A DNA stretch of 64,000 nt from Flavobacterium oreochromis (GCF_019565455.1 NZ_CP067377.1:2920001-2984000); one strand, 5' to 3'. Shown: positions 39,300-47,101, counted from the stretch's first letter. The notes: generated by a model not told the origin, from the letters alone. A program made the numbers and translations.

Positions 39300-39512
39300 G
39301 AACTAAAAGTAATTTTATATTTATGAATTTAAAAAAAACGATTTGTTTTGTCATATAACAAATAACTCTTTTAATCATTTAAACCAATTTTTATTTCTTC
39401 AAAGTATAGAATTGGTTTTTTTACTTTAATAAACCATAAAATCAAATAAAAAGACCAAAATCAGCACAAATTAATCTATCCTTTGATTTAAAATAATTAC
39501 GAAATGATAAAA

Positions 39513-40432
39513 TTAAACTCTAACAATCTCTATAAAATCTTGGAATGAATTTTTCTTTATTAAACCATTTAATGTAAATACAAATTTTTCCAATTCTCTA
39601 TTTAGGATATTCTCATACTCTTCCCCAAAAATTCTATATTCGTCAGGTAATAATTCTTTTATAGCATAATTTATCCCTGTTAGTGTTGAAGGAAAATCAA
39701 CAATTAATAATTCACCTGATTCTAACAATTTACTATTAACTTGGAATGGTCTAGGTCTTCCCATACACTCAATTTGTACCTGTTCAACTCCGACCTCTCT
39801 TTTAATTCTTTCAAATTGAAGATTAATATTTTCATCAATTTTTTTTGGTACTAATATTTCAAATTTACAACGCTCATATTCAACGTCTTTCACTTTTAAT
39901 TTTCCATCCTCAATAATTTTAGCACAAATTGCTTTGATAAAATTTTCAAAATAACCATAAGCCAAAGTATTAGATGGGAAAAAATTAAAAGTATCTAATT
40001 CAACGGATAAGAAAGCTCGTTTTATTTCATCTACTTTATGAACTAAATTTTTATCATTAAATTTAGAAATAAAAATTCCACTTAAATCACTCAACTCTTT
40101 TACATTTTCGTGTACTAAAAAGAACATCGTTTTAATCCTAATCTACCAATGAATAAACCAAGCTCAAATAAAATATTATCTCTGGCTTGTAAATATTCTT
40201 TTCCTCGTACTTCCACTTTATCATCAGGAGAACCAATTAAAATTCCAAAGTCAAATTTTAAAGGAGCTTTTAATAAATCATGTAAAAAATTATTATTTAG
40301 TTTAAATACAGATTTATCCCATAAATTTTCATTCCAAATAACCACATCAAAATCATTTTCTAAAAGTTTTTGTACAGTTTTAGCAGTTTCAATTTCTTCT
40401 GATGAACTGCCTATGAATAGCTTTTTTTTCAT
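39513..40432 (-). CDS. TIR-STING CBASS effector (one frame break)
   Basis: About 306 residues. The first 105 are a bacterial TIR-like NADase domain ([49 protein letters not shown]; the Glu of FELG is the likely catalytic residue). The rest matches bacterial [22 protein letters not shown] for the dimer helix and ligand pocket, then [10 protein letters not shown] and [14 protein letters not shown]. The frame breaks at KRCSF; one more T at about 40126-40130 gives [15 protein letters not shown]. Known bacterial STINGs bind c-di-GMP, assemble into filaments and let the TIR domain destroy NAD+, causing abortive infection. It starts 1 bp after the CD-NTase stop. Confidence 0.85.
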
Positions 40433-40433
40433 T

Positions 40434-41519
40434 TTACAAAAATTTAGTGAATGAAGTTTGAGGTGATAAATCTTGATAAATTGGGAGTAATTCGTTAAAA
40501 ATTAATCTCAACAAACGTAACTTTTCATTTTTATCTTTAAAAATATACTCTGTATTATCAATAGACCTTATTGAATTTCTATAATTCTCATCTTCAATAA
40601 TTTTCTTTAATTCAGAGTAAAGGACAATTACTAATTCATAATAAGGCTTGTCAGAATATTTCCAAGTAGGTATATTATAACAAATTGAACTAATATCGAA
40701 GCTTGATATTTCTTTCAAATTATATTCAGAATCAGCTTTGATAGTTTTCAAAAAACGAATCATTTTTTTTAAGCGACCATTTACAGATTTATCTTTTCCA
40801 TTCAATAATTGAATTTTAAGGAAAGGAAAATCAACTGGAAGTCTTAAATTTTTTTCTTTATCATATATCTGAATACCGTTTTTATCAACATCATTGTCTA
40901 ATACAGAATCTACATTTTTATACCAAGATGCAGTTACAACATCTACAAGTCTATCAGGATTTGTCGGATTTACTTCAATAGATTTAGATTTTGTAATATC
41001 AACATATTTATAAGTTGAAGTTAAAACAGTTTCAGCTTCAAGTCTTATTTTTCTCAAGTTATCCCTTACATCGTCTTTATATGGAGTACCATTAATAACA
41101 CTTAATAAGTTTTGTTTTTGACTAAGGGTTAAATAAGATGAACTCGTAAATTTTTCGTTAAATTTTACAATCGGTTCATGAGAGTAGAAAGAATTTGTTA
41201 TTTGTACTAAATCAATATCACTATGACCTTTTATATGTGTATTACACATAACAGAACCTTGGAATTTATAGTCCAAACTTGAATTATTCCTTTTAAGATG
41301 TTCTTTTATTTTATTTCCAGCCTCAATCGTCCTTTCAGTATATTCTGATTCAACTCCTTGCATGGCTCTTTTTACATATTCAAAAACTTCTGAATAGGGT
41401 ATTCCTAACCCTCTAAAATCTTCATTAAATGATTTACTAAATAATTCAGTTTCTCTAATTGAATCGGGATTACTTCTACTTTTTACTCTTTGTACTAAAT
41501 CAGCGTAATTTTTTTGCAT
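40434..41519 (-). CDS. CBASS CD-NTase (cyclic dinucleotide synthase, STING-associated)
   Basis: A 361-residue nucleotidyltransferase. The catalytic motif is [20 protein letters not shown] (GS plus DID), with the third acidic residue in [14 protein letters not shown]. The helical C-terminal half ([32 protein letters not shown]) fits the OAS-like fold. Placed directly before a TIR-STING effector, it is probably of the CdnE type; characterised STING-linked enzymes make c-di-GMP. It would be activated by phage infection. No Cap2/Cap3 genes accompany it, so this is a minimal type I CBASS. The frame is intact. Confidence 0.88.
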   Translation of the reverse strand: MQKNYADLVQRVKSRSNPDSIRETELFSKSFNEDFRGLGIPYSEVFEYVKRAMQGVESEYTERTIEAGNKIKEHLKRNNSSLDYKFQGSVMCNTHIKGHSDIDLVQITNSFYSHEPIVKFNEKFTSSSYLTLSQKQNLLSVINGTPYKDDVRDNLRKIRLEAETVLTSTYKYVDITKSKSIEVNPTNPDRLVDVVTASWYKNVDSVLDNDVDKNGIQIYDKEKNLRLPVDFPFLKIQLLNGKDKSVNGRLKKMIRFLKTIKADSEYNLKEISSFDISSICYNIPTWKYSDKPYYELVIVLYSELKKIIEDENYRNSIRSIDNTEYIFKDKNEKLRLLRLIFNELLPIYQDLSPQTSFTKFL

Positions 41520-41542
41520 AAATACTACTTTAATTGGTTTTA

Positions 41543-41773
41543 CTATCCTTTACTTTTTCTTGGGTCATTAGATTTAGGATAAGTCCTTTCTTCTTGAAAT
41601 CCACCATCATTTTTATGGATTTTCAAAGAACCCCCACCTTGTTTAACAATAAAATCTTTTGATTGGCTAATAGCATCTTGCTTATTAGAATCAATTACTT
41701 TAGAAGCTCTTTCAGCATTCTCTCTTTTTAGTTTGTACACGCCATCTTCATGGACTAAATGAAAATTTTCCAT
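41543..41773 (-). CDS. DUF2188-like small protein at the head of the CBASS operon
   Basis: A 76-residue basic protein. The pattern HLVHEDGVYKLKRENAERAS, KQDAISQSKDFIVKQGG and LKIHKNDGGFQEERTYP matches the DUF2188 family, which has no known function. It lies 23 bp before the CD-NTase on the same strand and shares its transcript. A link with CBASS is inferred from position only. Confidence 0.7.
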   Translation of the reverse strand: MENFHLVHEDGVYKLKRENAERASKVIDSNKQDAISQSKDFIVKQGGGSLKIHKNDGGFQEERTYPKSNDPRKSKG

Positions 41774-41795
41774 CGGTTAATAGAATTAAAATTAA

Positions 41796-41812
41796 GTAGC
41801 AATCGGTGCTAC
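41796..41812 (-). promoter_or_regulatory. Leader hairpin before the CBASS operon
   Basis: GTAGCA (41796-41801) and TGCTAC (41807-41812) form a perfect 6-bp stem with a 5-base loop about 23 bp before the first ATG. It may affect translation. Confidence 0.35.
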
Positions 41813-41871
41813 ATTTCCGAGAAAGGACGATAAAGTTTGTAGAAGTAAAAAAAAGTAGTATTTTCGCACCC

Positions 41872-41965
41872 ACAAATAAAAGGACGGCTTCACCTTTTCT
41901 TTTAAAACCGTCCATTGAATATATTTTCAAAAGTCCTATCGGTCAGAGGTTAGGACTTTTTTATT
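41872..41965 (+). ncRNA. Candidate small RNA, antisense to the CBASS leader region
   Basis: On the plus strand, where all nearby genes are on the minus strand, TTTG (41836-41839) and TATTTTCG (41859-41866) are 19 bp apart, the flavobacterial promoter spacing. About 95 bp later there is a classical terminator, AAAAGTCCTA (41929-41938) with TAGGACTTTT (41951-41960) and a T run. Between them GGACGG (41882-41887) and CCGTCC (41908-41913) form a second stem. The loop text GTCCTATCGGTCAGAGGTTAGGAC recalls a tRNA D-arm. No convincing ORF is present on the plus strand. Confidence 0.4.
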
Positions 41966-42003
41966 AGTAAAATTTTAACAAGTATAGTGCCAACAAGATA
42001 AAA

Positions 42004-42089
42004 ATGACAACTTGTCATATCTTTTATCAATATTTTAATAGTTTTAATTTATGACAAGTTTTTTTTAAACAATATGTACTTTTTGTCAT
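42004..42089. promoter_or_regulatory. Cluster of TGACAA half-sites upstream of the CBASS operon
   Basis: ATGACAA-C-TTGTCAT (42004-42018) is a palindrome with 7-bp arms. Further half-sites are ATGACAA at 42051-42057 and TTGTCAT at 42083-42089, again in inverted order. They resemble the repeat before the XRE gene at 39180-39191, so one regulator may bind both places. Confidence 0.45.
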
Positions 42090-42202
42090 AAAAAAATCAA
42101 TTACGGCAGTTTAAGTAAAGATTTTTAATAACTAAGAGTATTTATATTTTAAACTATAAGAAGTGCCTAAAAAATCATTCATTTATTAAATTAAATACAA
42201 AT

Positions 42203-42245
42203 AAAGCGGAGAAAGTAAATGACCTTGTTAACTTATCTCCGCTTT
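42203..42245 (-). terminator. Terminator downstream of the 42315 gene
   Basis: AAAGCGGAGA (42203-42212) and TCTCCGCTTT (42236-42245) are perfect 10-bp arms with a 23-base loop. It ends the transcript that reads leftward through the two unknown element genes. Confidence 0.65.
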
Positions 42246-42314
42246 GGCTTATTTATCAATTTAATTTGGCTCTAAAAGGGTATTTTATTTATTATATACC
42301 TTGTTATATTTATA

Positions 42315-43337
42315 TTAGGTATTTATATATCGAATATTACCCTTATTATACAACCTATCTGTTTTCTTCTTTAATTCATATAAAATAATAGCCTTATAAT
42401 CCTTTTCGCTGATAATATACGATTTGTATATATTCATTAAATCATTAAAATGTTTAGATTTATTATTTGGCAAAACCTTTTCATTAAAGTCCATTATTGT
42501 CTTATGTATTCCAGTAATTTTCATGTAGGAGTAAAGACTCCAATTTATAAAATCAATTTTAGACATTTTCGGTTTATTATTTTCATTGATAAATTCTTTC
42601 TTTGAAATAGTATCGATAAATTTAATCGCATTTAGATATTTATTAAGTTCGTTAGGTAATTCATTCCAATTGGATTTCAATGAACTTAATTCGTGATATT
42701 TCATTTTAAAAGTTGGAATACTTACTTTATTAATATCTATTTCAAATCTTAACAATAGATATTTACTGATAATATTTTTATCCAAATCAGTCAATTCTTT
42801 TTTACCTAAAATTTCAAGATATTTATCATAAATTACCGAATCGTAATTAGTAAATCTAAAGTAGATACTGGTTACATTATTATCATCTCTTTTTGCATTT
42901 CGATATTTTACAAAACAATCTAGTATGTCATTGGTAAACGATTTTAATAATAATGTAATTCCAATTTCCAATTGGGTAACTTTAAACATTCTCCAGATTT
43001 CACCTTTTTTTAAACCAAGTTTACAACCCAATATTTCTATACAATCAATAAATTCGTAATAGTTTAGGTCTTTTCGAGAGTTTTTGTTAAAATACCATTT
43101 TCTAATACTTCCGTTTATTGATAAAGAATAAGTACCAGTTTTTAAATTTTCGGTCAATAGCATTCTTAAACTAAACATCCTTGATTTTTTAGTTATATTA
43201 GTCTGTAAATATCTATTTAATTCAAAGTCGAGTTCTGTAAACTCATCTTCGTCAATTTCAATCTCTTTCCATCTAAAATTTTTCTTAATGAAGTCGGGAT
43301 TAAAATTTTCAGCCATTAATTTAATTTTATCTACCAT
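42315..43337 (-). CDS. Element protein of unknown function, possibly replication-related
   Basis: A 340-residue cytoplasmic protein. QLEIGITLLLKSFTNDILDC, SIYFRFTNYDSVIYDKYLEI and KYLLLRFEIDINKVS follow the order seen in filamentous-phage gene II/X-like replication initiators, but no catalytic Tyr or HUH motif could be confirmed. Residues about 65-125 (TGTYSLSINGSIRKWYFNKN, YYEFIDCIEILGCKLGL) repeat a segment of the preceding gene, which it overlaps by 7 bp. Its place beside the integrase and excisionase suggests an element maintenance role. This is low-certainty inference. Confidence 0.45.
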   Translation of the reverse strand: MVDKIKLMAENFNPDFIKKNFRWKEIEIDEDEFTELDFELNRYLQTNITKKSRMFSLRMLLTENLKTGTYSLSINGSIRKWYFNKNSRKDLNYYEFIDCIEILGCKLGLKKGEIWRMFKVTQLEIGITLLLKSFTNDILDCFVKYRNAKRDDNNVTSIYFRFTNYDSVIYDKYLEILGKKELTDLDKNIISKYLLLRFEIDINKVSIPTFKMKYHELSSLKSNWNELPNELNKYLNAIKFIDTISKKEFINENNKPKMSKIDFINWSLYSYMKITGIHKTIMDFNEKVLPNNKSKHFNDLMNIYKSYIISEKDYKAIILYELKKKTDRLYNKGNIRYINT

Positions 43338-43792
43338 ATTCTATATATCATTTTTTCAAATTCATCTAACTTTTTATCACTTAGATAAAAGTCATTGAAA
43401 TAATATCGATACTCATTATTTTTATGAAATAGAAGTACATTTTTTGCAACGCTGAACCTTTCTTCTCTGTAGTTAAAATTAAAATCAAGTTCAGTATGTA
43501 ATAATTTTGCACACTCTACATACTCATCTATTGTTAATTCATCTTTTACATATTCTTGATGGAACCAAAATTTTAGTTTACCTCCCCCAATTAATAAAAC
43601 ACAAGAATTATCAATTTCATTATATATAGTCCATAGCGTTAATGGATATAATTTTTTCTTCTTAATACTATTGTACAAACAAGCCTTGAAAATTATCAAA
43701 TTTTTAGTATCAGATGAGTTATCTCTTATCCATTTTATTTTTTCACTTGGATAATAATTTTTAGAATAAAAGGATATATTATATTTTATCAT
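43331..43792 (-). CDS. Element protein of unknown function related to the N-terminal part of the next gene
   Basis: A 153-residue protein. LLIGGGKLKFWFHQEYVKDE and TIDEYVECAKLLHTELDF parallel a segment of the 42315-43337 protein, so the two share a domain. Its stop lies inside the start of that gene, giving coupled translation. No catalytic motif is recognised. It lies 53 bp after the excisionase-like gene. Confidence 0.4.
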   Translation of the reverse strand: MIKYNISFYSKNYYPSEKIKWIRDNSSDTKNLIIFKACLYNSIKKKKLYPLTLWTIYNEIDNSCVLLIGGGKLKFWFHQEYVKDELTIDEYVECAKLLHTELDFNFNYREERFSVAKNVLLFHKNNEYRYYFNDFYLSDKKLDEFEKMIYRIW

Positions 43793-43844
43793 GTTTTTAT
43801 TTTTTTTAGTTAATACTATTTCAGTTTATTTTTAATTGACTTTT

Positions 43845-44156
43845 TTACACACCATACATGTCTTTTTTTAAATAATCTTCTAAATCTTTTCTAACAATAT
43901 GAACATACCCTTTTTCTGAGCATTTAGAATATTTTAAACCTTTACATCGGTATCTATAAATAGTTTTTTTAGAATATCCATATTGCTCTTTTATATCATC
44001 TAGATCCAAAATATCGGTTGGTAATTTTGGTTTCATTACCTTAACTATTTCAGCCATATTTTTACCTTTTTCAATACTCAGTTCTTTCTTTGTTTTAGCC
44101 AATTCAAGAATTTTTCTTTTTATTAATTTTTGATTTATTTGTATTTTAGTTTCCAT
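43845..44156 (-). CDS. Excisionase-like helix-turn-helix protein
   Basis: A 103-residue protein with a MerR/excisionase-type helix-turn-helix in its second half (ILDLDDIKEQYGYSKKTIYRYRCKGLKY, then HIVRKDLEDYLKK). The N-terminal half is a charged helix. It starts 3 bp after the integrase stop, the usual place for a directionality factor in such elements. It probably bends the attachment site for excision. Confidence 0.7.
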   Translation of the reverse strand: METKIQINQKLIKRKILELAKTKKELSIEKGKNMAEIVKVMKPKLPTDILDLDDIKEQYGYSKKTIYRYRCKGLKYSKCSEKGYVHIVRKDLEDYLKKDMYGV

Positions 44157-44159
44157 AGA

Positions 44160-45328
44160 TTAAAATTTTACGTTTTTCATTAATTTGCTTAAAGTATCTT
44201 TATCAGTATTCATATAAATTTGAGTTGTTTTTATACTTCGATGCCCCATAGCACTAGAGATATAATTAATCGGCATTCCTCTTAAGGCTAGTATTGAACC
44301 ATACGTATGACGTCCGTCATGGAAATTAATTTTATTCTTAATTTTAGCAATTTTTCCAATTATTTTTAAATGTCTATTTAATACTGCATTACTCTTTAAT
44401 TCAAATACTAACTCATTGTCTTTCTTTTTATCAAAATCATACTTTTTTAATATTTCTATCCAATAATCATTGTAGGGAATCGAAACTTCTTTTTAGTTTT
44501 AATTTGCCTTTTTATTATTTCCTTTTTATCAATAATATCTTTTTTCTTTAAAGATTTAATATCGCAATCTCTCAATCCTGTATAGCAACTAAACAAAAAC
44601 AAATCTCTTGTGTATTCTAATCCTTTAGTTAAATTTCCTAATTTTAAATCAGCATTTCTTAATCTTTGCAATTCTTCAGGATTTAAAAAATTTATTCGTG
44701 GTTCTTCATATAATTTTTTAAAGTTTATACTCGGGTTTTCCTTTATTTTTTTATCTAAAACTAATTTCTTCAAAATGGTTTTAAAATACTTTGCATAGTT
44801 ATTAGTTCCAGAATTGCCTGATTCTAAATCCACTTTTAAGAAGTAGATAAAATCATCAAAAAAACTTGTATCAATTTCATCTAAGGTAAGTTTTGGTCTA
44901 AACAATTTTAACCTATCTCTTAATTGTTTATAATGTCTTTGGGTACCAATAGCTATATCTTCAATAGCAAACTTATTTTTAAGAATTTCATCAAAATGAA
45001 AATAAAAGTCGTTATTGATTTTGACTTTATCTTCTCCTTTAATTTTCTTCAAGATAGTTTCCTTTGTAAATACTTCATCATTATTTTCCATTTCTAAAAG
45101 AATCTTGTAAATTCTACTTTCTTCTTTCATAAGAACATTTTTTAATAATAAATCTTTTGGGCATTTTTTCTTTTCGTCCCATAAACTAGGGTGAATTAAT
45201 TTTCCCGATGGTGTTTTAGTTTTTCCACCACGATAAATAATCTGAAAGTTAATAGGACATCTTCCAGTTTCATCTTTTCTTGGTTGCTCTTTTCTTAAAA
45301 TAGCTTTAACCGAAAACGAATTTTTCAT
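44160..45328 (-). CDS. Tyrosine recombinase/integrase of the element (one frame break)
   Basis: A site-specific integrase of about 389 residues. It has an Arm-DNA-binding N-terminal domain (GRCPINFQIIYRGGKTKTPSG), a SAM-like core-binding domain (FDEILKNKFAIEDIAIGTQ) and a catalytic domain with Arg in FSCYTGLRDCDI, HxxR in NFHDGRHTYGSI, His in SSAMGHRSIKTT and the nucleophile Tyr in QIYMNTD. The frame breaks at KTKKKFRFP; one more A near 44490-44495 restores KTKKEVSIPYNDYW. It should integrate the element at the 3' end of tRNA-Arg(ACG). Confidence 0.9.
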
Positions 45329-45454
45329 TGGTATTTAAAATTTAATAATTAATAATTCAAACTGTTTTCTTTACTTAATACTCGGAAATCAATTTTTTTT
45401 TGGCGATTTCACATATTTAACATATCGTTAACACTTTGATTTTGGGTAATAAAA

Positions 45455-45477
45455 AAGCGACCTAGTCAAAGTCGCTT
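45455..45477 (-). terminator. Terminator of the TonB-like gene
   Basis: AAGCGAC (45455-45461) and GTCGCTT (45471-45477) form a 7-bp stem followed on the minus strand by a T run. Confidence 0.75.
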
Positions 45478-45500
45478 ATTTTAAAGAAGTTAAGGAGGTT

Positions 45501-46430
45501 TTAATCTCTAAAAGAAAAATTATAAGTTAAGTAACCTATTTGATTTATATTTTCATTTTTTAGTGGTTCATATTTAGTTTTTAAAGCAGCTTCTTTAGAT
45601 GCTTCTAATAGACATTTTGAAAAATTAGTACTTCCTTTAGCACCAACATAGGCTTTAATCACATTTCCATCTTTATCAACAGTAATCTCTACAACTATTT
45701 TACCTTGCTCATTACAATTATATTCAGGATTAGGTTTTAGGATTATTTTTCTTTTAGCTAAAGAAATTTCTTCTATTCCTTTACCAGTTCCATTCTCTGA
45801 ACTAGTATTATCTTTATTAGATTTTAATCTATTTAAAACATCATTAGTCTTTTTGACTTTAGGTTTATTTTCAAAAGCTTTTATCTTTTTTAATCGCTCA
45901 AAAATAATTTTATCCCCGTTGTCATTTAATAAATTTTCATCATTCGGGTCAGCTTCGTGGTAGTAAACAATATTATTTTCAAGTACAATTAATTTTTGTA
46001 GTTCATCGTCGGTTAATTTAGCACAAATGAACATGCTGAATGAGTTAATTAAATCAGTCTTTTTATCGTCTTTTATAGAATATGTTTTAATATATCCAAT
46101 ACAACCATTCATGGGAGATTGTATTATAGAAATTTCATCAGAATCATTATTATCTAGGTCGCCCTCGTTTATTAATTTAAACCAACAACAACCTACATTA
46201 ATAGGCTTTATACTTTTATCACTAAACTTAATTTCATATTCGCTTGGGCTTCCATTTTCTACAGGATTTCCACCCCTTTTTTTTATAAGTTTTCTAAAAG
46301 CATATTCAAATTTTTTATCTCCATTAAAATCCCCATAAATTGAATCGCCAACTTTATTACTAACCTTTTGTCCAATTATATTATTTACAAATAGTATTAC
46401 AAATAATGCTGAAAAAAATATTCTATCCAT
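45501..46430 (-). CDS. Exported protein with TonB-like C-terminal domain
   Basis: A 309-residue protein with a signal peptide (MDRIFFSALFVILFVNNIIGQ). The middle region has acidic loops (YGDFNGDKKFEYA, NEGDLDNNDSDEISI) like calcium-binding repeats. The last 90 residues are a TonB C-terminal fold: NEQGKIVVEITVDKDGNVIK, GAKGSTNFSKCLLEASKEAA and IGYLTYNFSF. No proline-rich span or ExbB/ExbD partner is seen, so it is not a classical energy transducer. It is cargo of the element, upstream of the integrase, with its own terminator. The role is unknown. Confidence 0.65.
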   Translation of the reverse strand: MDRIFFSALFVILFVNNIIGQKVSNKVGDSIYGDFNGDKKFEYAFRKLIKKRGGNPVENGSPSEYEIKFSDKSIKPINVGCCWFKLINEGDLDNNDSDEISIIQSPMNGCIGYIKTYSIKDDKKTDLINSFSMFICAKLTDDELQKLIVLENNIVYYHEADPNDENLLNDNGDKIIFERLKKIKAFENKPKVKKTNDVLNRLKSNKDNTSSENGTGKGIEEISLAKRKIILKPNPEYNCNEQGKIVVEITVDKDGNVIKAYVGAKGSTNFSKCLLEASKEAALKTKYEPLKNENINQIGYLTYNFSFRD

Positions 46431-46511
46431 ACTAAAAATTTCAGCTAAGATAACAATTTGTATAATATATGCGGTAAATTTTAAGCGACATTATTTCCAA
46501 TTTTCCACTCT

Positions 46512-46745
46512 ATGGAAAATTTAGACAGAAATATAGATTTAAAAATCAAGGAAATATCTCAAAAGCTTAAAGAACTCAGATTATCAAGGGGTTATACGAG
46601 TTATGAAACATTTGCCTTTGAAAACGAACTAAATAGAGTTCAATATTGGAGAATAGAATCAGGTCAGAATATTACATTAAAGACCTTAATTAAGGTATTA
46701 GAAATACACCAAATTTCTTTGGCTGAATTCTTCAAAGATTTATGA
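46512..46745 (+). CDS. XRE-family helix-turn-helix protein
   Basis: A 77-residue DNA-binding protein. The helix-turn-helix reads KLKELRLSRGYTSYETFAFENEL with RVQYWRIESGQNITLKTLIKVLEI. Small proteins of this kind are common beside flavobacterial integrated elements. It diverges from the TonB-like gene and is the only plus-strand gene in the element. The target is unknown; its promoter region contains no TGACAA half-site. Confidence 0.75.
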   Translation: MENLDRNIDLKIKEISQKLKELRLSRGYTSYETFAFENELNRVQYWRIESGQNITLKTLIKVLEIHQISLAEFFKDL

Positions 46746-46756
46746 AATTTTACAGA

Positions 46757-46774
46757 GGGGAATAATTAGGGGAA
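46757..46774. repeat. Right copy of 18-bp end repeat
   Basis: GGGGAATAATTAGGGGAA, identical to 31676-31693 in the same orientation, next to the TGTCC repeats. It is a likely integrase arm site. Confidence 0.6.
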
Positions 46775-46780
46775 TAAAGT

Positions 46781-46820
46781 TGTCCAATATTGTCCTTTAA
46801 AGTCCATTAATGTCCAACAA
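46781..46820. repeat. Four 10-bp TGTCC direct repeats near the right end
   Basis: Units tgtccaatat, tgtcctttaa, agtccattaa and tgtccaacaa follow each other at exactly 10 bp. One helical turn per unit suggests cooperative protein binding, perhaps by the excisionase or integrase. Confidence 0.55.
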
Positions 46821-46843
46821 AAAACCCGCAAATAGCGGGTTTT
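46821..46843 (-). terminator. Terminator downstream of the tRNA-Arg pair
   Basis: AAAACCCGC (46821-46829) and GCGGGTTTT (46835-46843) form a perfect 9-bp stem with a 5-base loop and, on the minus strand, a T run. It lies inside the element and replaces the tRNA terminator displaced to 31572. Confidence 0.85.
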
Positions 46844-46878
46844 AATTTGGGTTAAGAGATTTTTACTCTTAAAATTCG

Positions 46879-46952
46879 TGACCTCGACAGGATTCAAACC
46901 TGTAACCTTCTGAGCCGTAATCAGATGCGCTATTCAGTTGCGCCACGAGGCC
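46879..46952 (-). tRNA. tRNA-Arg(ACG), copy 1 (integration site)
   Basis: A 74-nt cloverleaf on the minus strand. The acceptor is GGCCTCG with CGAGGTC (one G-U pair) and discriminator A. The D-arm is GCGC/GCGC, the anticodon arm TCTGA/TCAGA around loop TTACGGC (anticodon ACG), and the T-arm ACAGG/CCTGT around TTTGAAT. CCA is not encoded. The last 14 nt of its 3' side, plus one flanking base, recur at 31599-31612, marking the element junction. Confidence 0.95.
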
Positions 46953-46976
46953 ATTATGAGTTTTTATTTTATTTTG

Positions 46977-47050
46977 TGACCTCGACAGGATTCAAACCTG
47001 TAACCTTCTGAGCCGTAATCAGATGCGCTATTCAGTTGCGCCACGAGGCC
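46977..47050 (-). tRNA. tRNA-Arg(ACG), copy 2
   Basis: Identical over all 74 nt to copy 1, 24 bp upstream on the minus strand. A TATATTTG promoter box at 47094-47101 precedes it, so both copies are probably made from one transcript. The tandem pair may be original or produced by the integration event. Confidence 0.95.
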
Positions 47051-47093
47051 ATTAAATCAATCAGTTCGTATATTAACTTCCTGATTGCGGGTG

Positions 47094-47101
47094 CAAATAT
47101 A
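47094..47101 (-). promoter_or_regulatory. -7 promoter box of the tRNA-Arg pair
   Basis: On the minus strand TATATTTG is an exact TAnnTTTG match, 44 bp before the first tRNA nucleotide. Confidence 0.6.

Larger units (their letters stand above)
31599..46891. mobile_element. Integrated defence island in tRNA-Arg (about 15.3 kb)
   Basis: The element runs from the 14-bp tRNA remnant at 31599-31612 to the same sequence inside the intact tRNA-Arg at 46878-46891. It carries a tyrosine integrase (44160-45328), an excisionase-like gene, two linked proteins of unknown function, a restriction-modification-like operon, a CBASS operon, a TonB-like protein and two XRE regulators. No conjugation or relaxase gene is seen, so it is probably mobilisable or integrase-only. 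An internal 18-bp direct repeat lies near each end (31676-31693 and 46757-46774). Confidence 0.75.

Noticed and set aside
41748..41930. 60-codon minus-strand frame overlapping the CBASS leader
   Set aside because: It begins at TTG, consists of hairpin sequence and low-complexity hydrophobic residues, and overlaps the DUF2188 start. The terminators inside it explain the sequence better.
41929..41960. Truncated tRNA gene
   Set aside because: The D-arm-like text is not followed by anticodon or T arms, and the stem ends in a terminator T run; kept only as a remark on the candidate small RNA.
46781..46820. CRISPR array
   Set aside because: The units are only 10 bp with no spacers, and no cas genes lie nearby; protein-binding iterons are a better reading.
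31599..46891. Integrative conjugative element
   Set aside because: No relaxase, coupling protein or Tra-type genes are present; only integrase and excisionase-like genes are seen, so conjugation is not claimed.
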